10,916 nucleotides of DNA from an uncultured Paraburkholderia sp. (GTDB lineage: Bacteria > Pseudomonadota > Gammaproteobacteria > Burkholderiales > Burkholderiaceae): positions 1 to 10,916 of the forward strand of contig CALFSF010000442.1 in NCBI GenBank assembly GCA_937917025.1. The letters run 5' to 3'. Position 1 is the stretch's first letter. The number at the start of each line of letters is the position of its first letter. Shown here in pieces: positions 6,908 to 10,916 of this stretch. Both the position numbers and the translations under genes were made by a program. The notes under the pieces are model-generated. The model did no database searches. It was given only the letters and a program-made list of their open reading frames with translations, and was not told the DNA's origin.

Positions 6908-6935
6908 GCCACCCGGGCGTCGGAACCGGTGTGGC
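6908..6935 (-). promoter_or_regulatory. Hairpin in the rpsF leader, candidate S6:S18 autoregulatory element
   Basis: On the minus strand GCCAC (6931-6935) pairs with GTGGC (6908-6912). Inside, CCGG can pair with CCGG, leaving one bulged A and a nine-base loop TTCCGACGC. It lies 32-59 bases before the rpsF start, between the promoter candidate and the Shine-Dalgarno. The known S6:S18-binding leader motif presents an unpaired CCG beside a hairpin, imitating the S6:S18 site in 16S rRNA. Here a CCG sits next to the bulged A after the first stem, but the simplest fold pairs it, so the match is suggestive rather than proven. Confidence 0.45.
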
Positions 6936-6951
6936 AAGTGAGAAGCCGGAG

Positions 6952-6980
6952 AATGTAACACGATTGGGGTCGAGGCGCAA
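6952..6980 (-). promoter_or_regulatory. Candidate sigma70 promoter of the rpsF operon
   Basis: On the minus strand TTGCGC (6975-6980, three of six consensus bases with an intact TTG) and TACATT (6952-6957, four of six) are separated by exactly 17 bp. Transcription would begin near 6945, giving a leader of about 70 bases that contains the candidate S6:S18 hairpin and the rpsF Shine-Dalgarno. It is the best-spaced pair I see in the 281-bp spacer. Confidence 0.45.
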
Positions 6981-7097
6981 CACATTGCGCCGGTTTGCGT
7001 GCCGTTTCGGTCGTGTTTTCAACGGGTTATCCTGCGACGCAGACGATCCGCGCCCGCTTTCGCCGGCAAACCACGCGCCGGTCGCCGCAGAATGCAC

Positions 7098-7148
7098 GCA
7101 TCGAGGCGTCCTCGCCGGATGCCGCCCGCCGCGCAACGCGGCGGCGGC
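7098..7148 (-). terminator. Two adjacent hairpins just after the LysR-family gene
   Basis: Nine bases after the regulator's stop, a very GC-rich inverted repeat (7121-7133 against 7137-7148) forms a 12-bp stem with a single bulged base and a three-base loop. Next to it, GCATC (7098-7102) pairs with GATGC (7118-7122) around a GGCG/CGCC inner stem with a TCCT loop. The two hairpins share bases 7121-7122. There is no U tract on the minus strand, so this is not a textbook intrinsic terminator; it may protect the 3' end or aid Rho-dependent termination. On the plus strand the first hairpin is followed by ATTTTG. Confidence 0.4.
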
Positions 7149-7157
7149 GCATTTTGA

Positions 7158-8069
7158 CTACGTCACGCCGTTCCAGTAATCCTCGCGTGCGTAGACGTCC
7201 TTCAGATAGTCGATGAAGTAGCGCACCTTCGCCGGCACATAGCGCTGCTGCGGGTACACGGCGAGGATGTCGTAGTCGGGCAGCGCGAATTCGTCGAGCA
7301 CGGTTTCGAGCTCGCCGCGCGCGAGCTGCTGCTGCACTTCCCACGTCGATCGCCAGCCGAGGCCGAGTCCTTCCGACACCCAGCGATGCAGCAGTTCGCC
7401 GTCGTTGCAGTCGAGCGTGCCGCCGACGCGCACCGTCGCCAGCTTGCCGTTACGCCGGAAATACCAGCCGCGGTTCTGGCCGCCCTGCAGATTGAACGCG
7501 AGGCAGTTGTGCTGCGGCAGGTCCTCGAGCGTTTTTGGCCGGCCGTGCTTGCGGAAATACGCGGGCGTGCCGCACACGACGCGCCGGTTCGTCGCCAGTT
7601 TAACCGCGACGAAGTTCGGATCGACGGCGCCGCCGATGCGAATCGACAGGTCGTAACCCTCGCGCACGAGATCGACCACGCGATCGGTCAGATTGAACGA
7701 CACCTGCAACTCCGGCTTGTCGGCGAGAAATGCCGGCGCGAGCGGCGCCACGTGCTTGCGCCCAAAAGCGGCCGGCGCCGAGACGATCAGATGACCGCTC
7801 ACCGCGCGCCGCCCCGCCGCCAGTTCGTTTTCCGCCTGATCCCACTCGGCGAGGAGCCCCCGGCATCGCTCGAGAAATGCCGAGCCTTCCTCGCTGATGA
7901 CGAGCCGCCGCGTCGAGCGGTACATCAGCTTCACGCCGAGCCGCTTTTCGAGCGCGTCGATGCGCCGCCCGAGGATCACGGGCGACACGCCCTCTTCCAG
8001 CGCCGCGGCCGCGAGGCTGCCCGCGTCGGCAACGCGCACGAAGGTTTCGATCTGCTTGAAGCGGTCCAT
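7158..8069 (-). CDS. LysR-family transcriptional regulator, CrgA-like
   Basis: A DNA-binding regulator of 303 residues, the normal LysR length. The N-terminal winged helix-turn-helix covers about residues 1-60 (MDRFKQIETFVRVADAGSLA, then GRRIDALEKRLGVKLMYRST and TRRLVISEEG). A linker helix and the periplasmic-binding-protein-like effector domain (about 90-295) follow. The motif patterns VSGHLIVSAPAAFGRKHVAPL, DLSIRIGG, GTPAYFRKHG, LEDLPQHNCLAF and PAKVRYFIDYL are those of the CrgA-like subgroup. The start at 8069 has an AGGAG Shine-Dalgarno (minus strand, 8077-8081) seven bases away. It is divergent from gcl across 282 bp, the usual position of a LysR regulator of its neighbour, so control of glyoxylate use is a reasonable inference. 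The effector cannot be read from the sequence. Confidence 0.92.
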   Translation of the reverse strand: MDRFKQIETFVRVADAGSLAAAALEEGVSPVILGRRIDALEKRLGVKLMYRSTRRLVISEEGSAFLERCRGLLAEWDQAENELAAGRRAVSGHLIVSAPAAFGRKHVAPLAPAFLADKPELQVSFNLTDRVVDLVREGYDLSIRIGGAVDPNFVAVKLATNRRVVCGTPAYFRKHGRPKTLEDLPQHNCLAFNLQGGQNRGWYFRRNGKLATVRVGGTLDCNDGELLHRWVSEGLGLGWRSTWEVQQQLARGELETVLDEFALPDYDILAVYPQQRYVPAKVRYFIDYLKDVYAREDYWNGVT

Positions 8070-8316
8070 TCTCTGTCTCCTGTCGGCCAGAGTTAGCGCT
8101 TTAGCGCGCTACCCTGGTCCCGTGCAAAGCACTCACTCCGCCCCATGCAAGTTGCTGCGTCCCGGCGGCTTTCCGCGCTGCCGCCGCCGGCAACGCCCGC
8201 AGAAATTGCATTCCGTACTTTTTGTTTCGAAATAAGCGACCTGAACCGATCTTATCAAACCTTCGGGTGAAGCCTAAAGTCGACCTCAACAGCCTGCAAC
8301 GGCTCGCCCGACGCAG
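8070..8316. other. Divergent LysR-family/gcl control region
   Basis: This stretch contains the LysR-gene Shine-Dalgarno, the TTAGCGC repeat, the small palindromes GCAAGTTGC (8148-8156) and TTTCGAAA (8225-8232), and an AT-richer zone from about 8200 to 8260 where the gcl promoter probably lies. I see no -35/-10 pair or T-N11-A box good enough to place exactly, and no small gene. Confidence 0.45.
8093..8111. promoter_or_regulatory. TTAGCGC tandem/inverted repeat before the LysR-family gene
   Basis: TTAGCGC occurs at 8093-8099 and again at 8101-8107, an 8-bp period. The same stretch contains the inverted repeat TAGCGC-N6-GCGCTA (8094-8099 and 8106-8111). It lies 24 bp upstream of the LysR-family start and overlaps the region where its promoter would lie, so it is a candidate operator, for example for autoregulation. 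It is not a clear T-N11-A LysR box. Confidence 0.35.
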
Positions 8317-8351
8317 TTCAGACAGCATTCAAAGACATTCAGGAGACATTC

Positions 8352-8352
<1 letters not shown>
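8317..8352 (+). repeat. Four TTCA repeats at helical spacing in the gcl leader
   Basis: TTCA occurs at 8317-8320, 8328-8331, 8338-8341 and 8349-8352, spaced 11, 10 and 11 bp. The last three are CATTCA, and the final copy includes the A of the gcl start codon. The gcl Shine-Dalgarno AGGAG (8341-8345) sits between the third and fourth copies, six bases before the ATG. The repetition is plain in the sequence; any role as a protein-binding array or translational element is a guess. Confidence 0.5.
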
Positions 8353-10127
<1,775 letters not shown>

Positions 10128-10171
10128 GCTTCTTTTTTCAACTGACCGACCAGCCGGAAACCACTGACACC

Positions 10172-10916
10172 ATGCCGAAATTCGCAGCCAACCTGACCAT
10201 GCTGTTCAACGAAGTCCCGTTCCTCGACCGCTTCGCGGCGGCGGCGAACGTGGGCTTTAACGCCGTCGAATTCCTGTTCCCCTATCCGTTCAAGGCGGCC
10301 GAACTGGCCGAACGTCTCCAGCAGAACCGCCTGAAACTCGTGCTGCACAACCTGCCCGCGGGCAACTGGGAGGCCGGAGAGCGCGGCATCGCGTGCCTGC
10401 CGGAGCGGGTCGGCGAGTTCCAGGAAGGCGTCGGGCGCGCGATCGACTACGCGAAAGCGCTGAACGTGCCGCAGCTGAACTGCCTCGTCGGCATTCCGAC
10501 GGCCGGCATCGACGCCGACAAGGCGCGCTCGACGATCGTCGACAACCTGCGTTTTGCCGCGCAGGCGCTCAAGAAAGAAGGCATCCGGCTGCTGGTCGAG
10601 CCGTGCAACTCGTACGATATTCCCGGCTTCGCGCTGAACCGCTCGTCGGAAGGTCTCGACGTGATTCGCGCCGTCGGTTCGGACAACCTGTTCCTGCAAT
10701 ACGACATCTATCACATGCAGCGCATGGAAGGCGAACTCGCGGCGACGATCAAAAAGAACCTGCCGCAGATCGCGCACATCCAGCTCGCCGACAACCCCGG
10801 CCGTAACGAACCGGGCACCGGCGAAATCAACTACCCGTTCCTGTTCGAACTGCTCGATTCGCTCGGCTACACAGGCTATGTCGGCTGCGAATTTCTTCCT
10901 CGCTCGTCGAACACAG
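10172..10916 (+). CDS. hyi: Hydroxypyruvate isomerase, 3' end cut by window edge
   Basis: A cytoplasmic TIM-barrel isomerase interconverting hydroxypyruvate and tartronate semialdehyde, the product of Gcl. The window holds 248 codons with no stop; E. coli Hyi has 258 residues, so only about 10-15 are missing. It begins MPKFAANLTMLFNEVPFLDR and carries the family stretches LHNLPAGNWEAGERGIACLP, NCLVG, LLVEPCNSYDIPGF, QYDIYHMQRMEGEL, QLADNPGRNEPGTGEINY and GYVGCEF. The likely metal ligands Glu143, Asp178, Gln204 and Glu240 are all present. The last visible residues (EFLPRSSNT) differ from the EYKP-type ending of E. coli. The gene follows gcl by 44 bp with only a weak GGAAA Shine-Dalgarno, consistent with an operon. 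A reductase gene for tartronate semialdehyde would be expected beyond the right edge. Confidence 0.95.
   Translation, partial: MPKFAANLTMLFNEVPFLDRFAAAANVGFNAVEFLFPYPFKAAELAERLQQNRLKLVLHNLPAGNWEAGERGIACLPERVGEFQEGVGRAIDYAKALNVPQLNCLVGIPTAGIDADKARSTIVDNLRFAAQALKKEGIRLLVEPCNSYDIPGFALNRSSEGLDVIRAVGSDNLFLQYDIYHMQRMEGELAATIKKNLPQIAHIQLADNPGRNEPGTGEINYPFLFELLDSLGYTGYVGCEFLPRSSNT

Larger units (their letters stand above)
6877..7157. other. Spacer between the LysR-family gene and rpsF, no gene seen
   Basis: These 281 bases hold no convincing small gene. The contents I can support are the rpsF Shine-Dalgarno, the leader hairpin (6908-6935), the promoter candidate (6952-6980) and the paired hairpins behind the LysR-family gene (7098-7148). 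The middle (about 6985-7095) shows nothing recognisable. Confidence 0.6.

Noticed and set aside
7386..8096. A 236-codon plus-strand open frame opposite the LysR-family gene
   Set aside because: It is Arg/Ala-rich without motifs; the opposite strand encodes a complete LysR regulator with a good Shine-Dalgarno.

Overview
The window looks like chromosomal DNA of a Burkholderiaceae bacterium (Burkholderia or Paraburkholderia grade). The reasons are high GC with strong G/C third positions, the gene order rpsF-priB-rpsR-rplI-dnaB, a paired Pit accessory protein and Pit transporter, an NlpC/P60 protein with a long Pro/Ala/Gln tail, and a gcl-hyi pair next to a CrgA-type LysR regulator. This assignment rests on gene content recognised from memory, not on a search.

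Layout, left to right. Bases 1-1167 (+) are the 3' part of an NlpC/P60 peptidoglycan hydrolase that begins outside the window. Bases 1267-2073 (+) encode a short-chain dehydrogenase/reductase-like protein whose usual Ser-Tyr-Lys active site is not present. Convergent to it, on the minus strand, are a Pit-type phosphate transporter (2103-3113) and its DUF47/PhoU-like partner (3115-3741), one base apart. Then, all on the minus strand, come dnaB (3859-5244), a strong hairpin (5321-5354), rplI, rpsR, priB (GTG start) and rpsF (to 6876). The rpsF leader holds a plausible promoter and a hairpin that may be the S6:S18 autoregulatory site. After a 281-bp spacer with hairpins comes a LysR-family regulator (7158-8069, minus). 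Divergent from it is the glyoxylate operon: gcl (8352-10127, +) and hyi (10172 to the right edge, +, cut near its 3' end).

How the genes work together. Gcl condenses two glyoxylate molecules to tartronate semialdehyde plus CO2, and Hyi interconverts tartronate semialdehyde and hydroxypyruvate, so this is the entry to the glycerate pathway from glyoxylate, glycolate, allantoin or related carbon. The divergent LysR protein is a natural candidate regulator. The rpsF-dnaB block combines three ribosomal proteins with two replication proteins (PriB and the DnaB helicase). The DUF47-pit pair handles low-affinity phosphate uptake.

Most of the window is conserved housekeeping DNA, and I see no mobile element, CRISPR array, RNA gene cluster or obviously new defence or biosynthetic system. 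The points most worth a second look are the SDR lacking catalytic residues, the rpsF leader hairpin, helically phased TTCA repeats running into the gcl start codon, the TTAGCGC repeats in front of the LysR gene, and a possible leaderless dnaB transcript.
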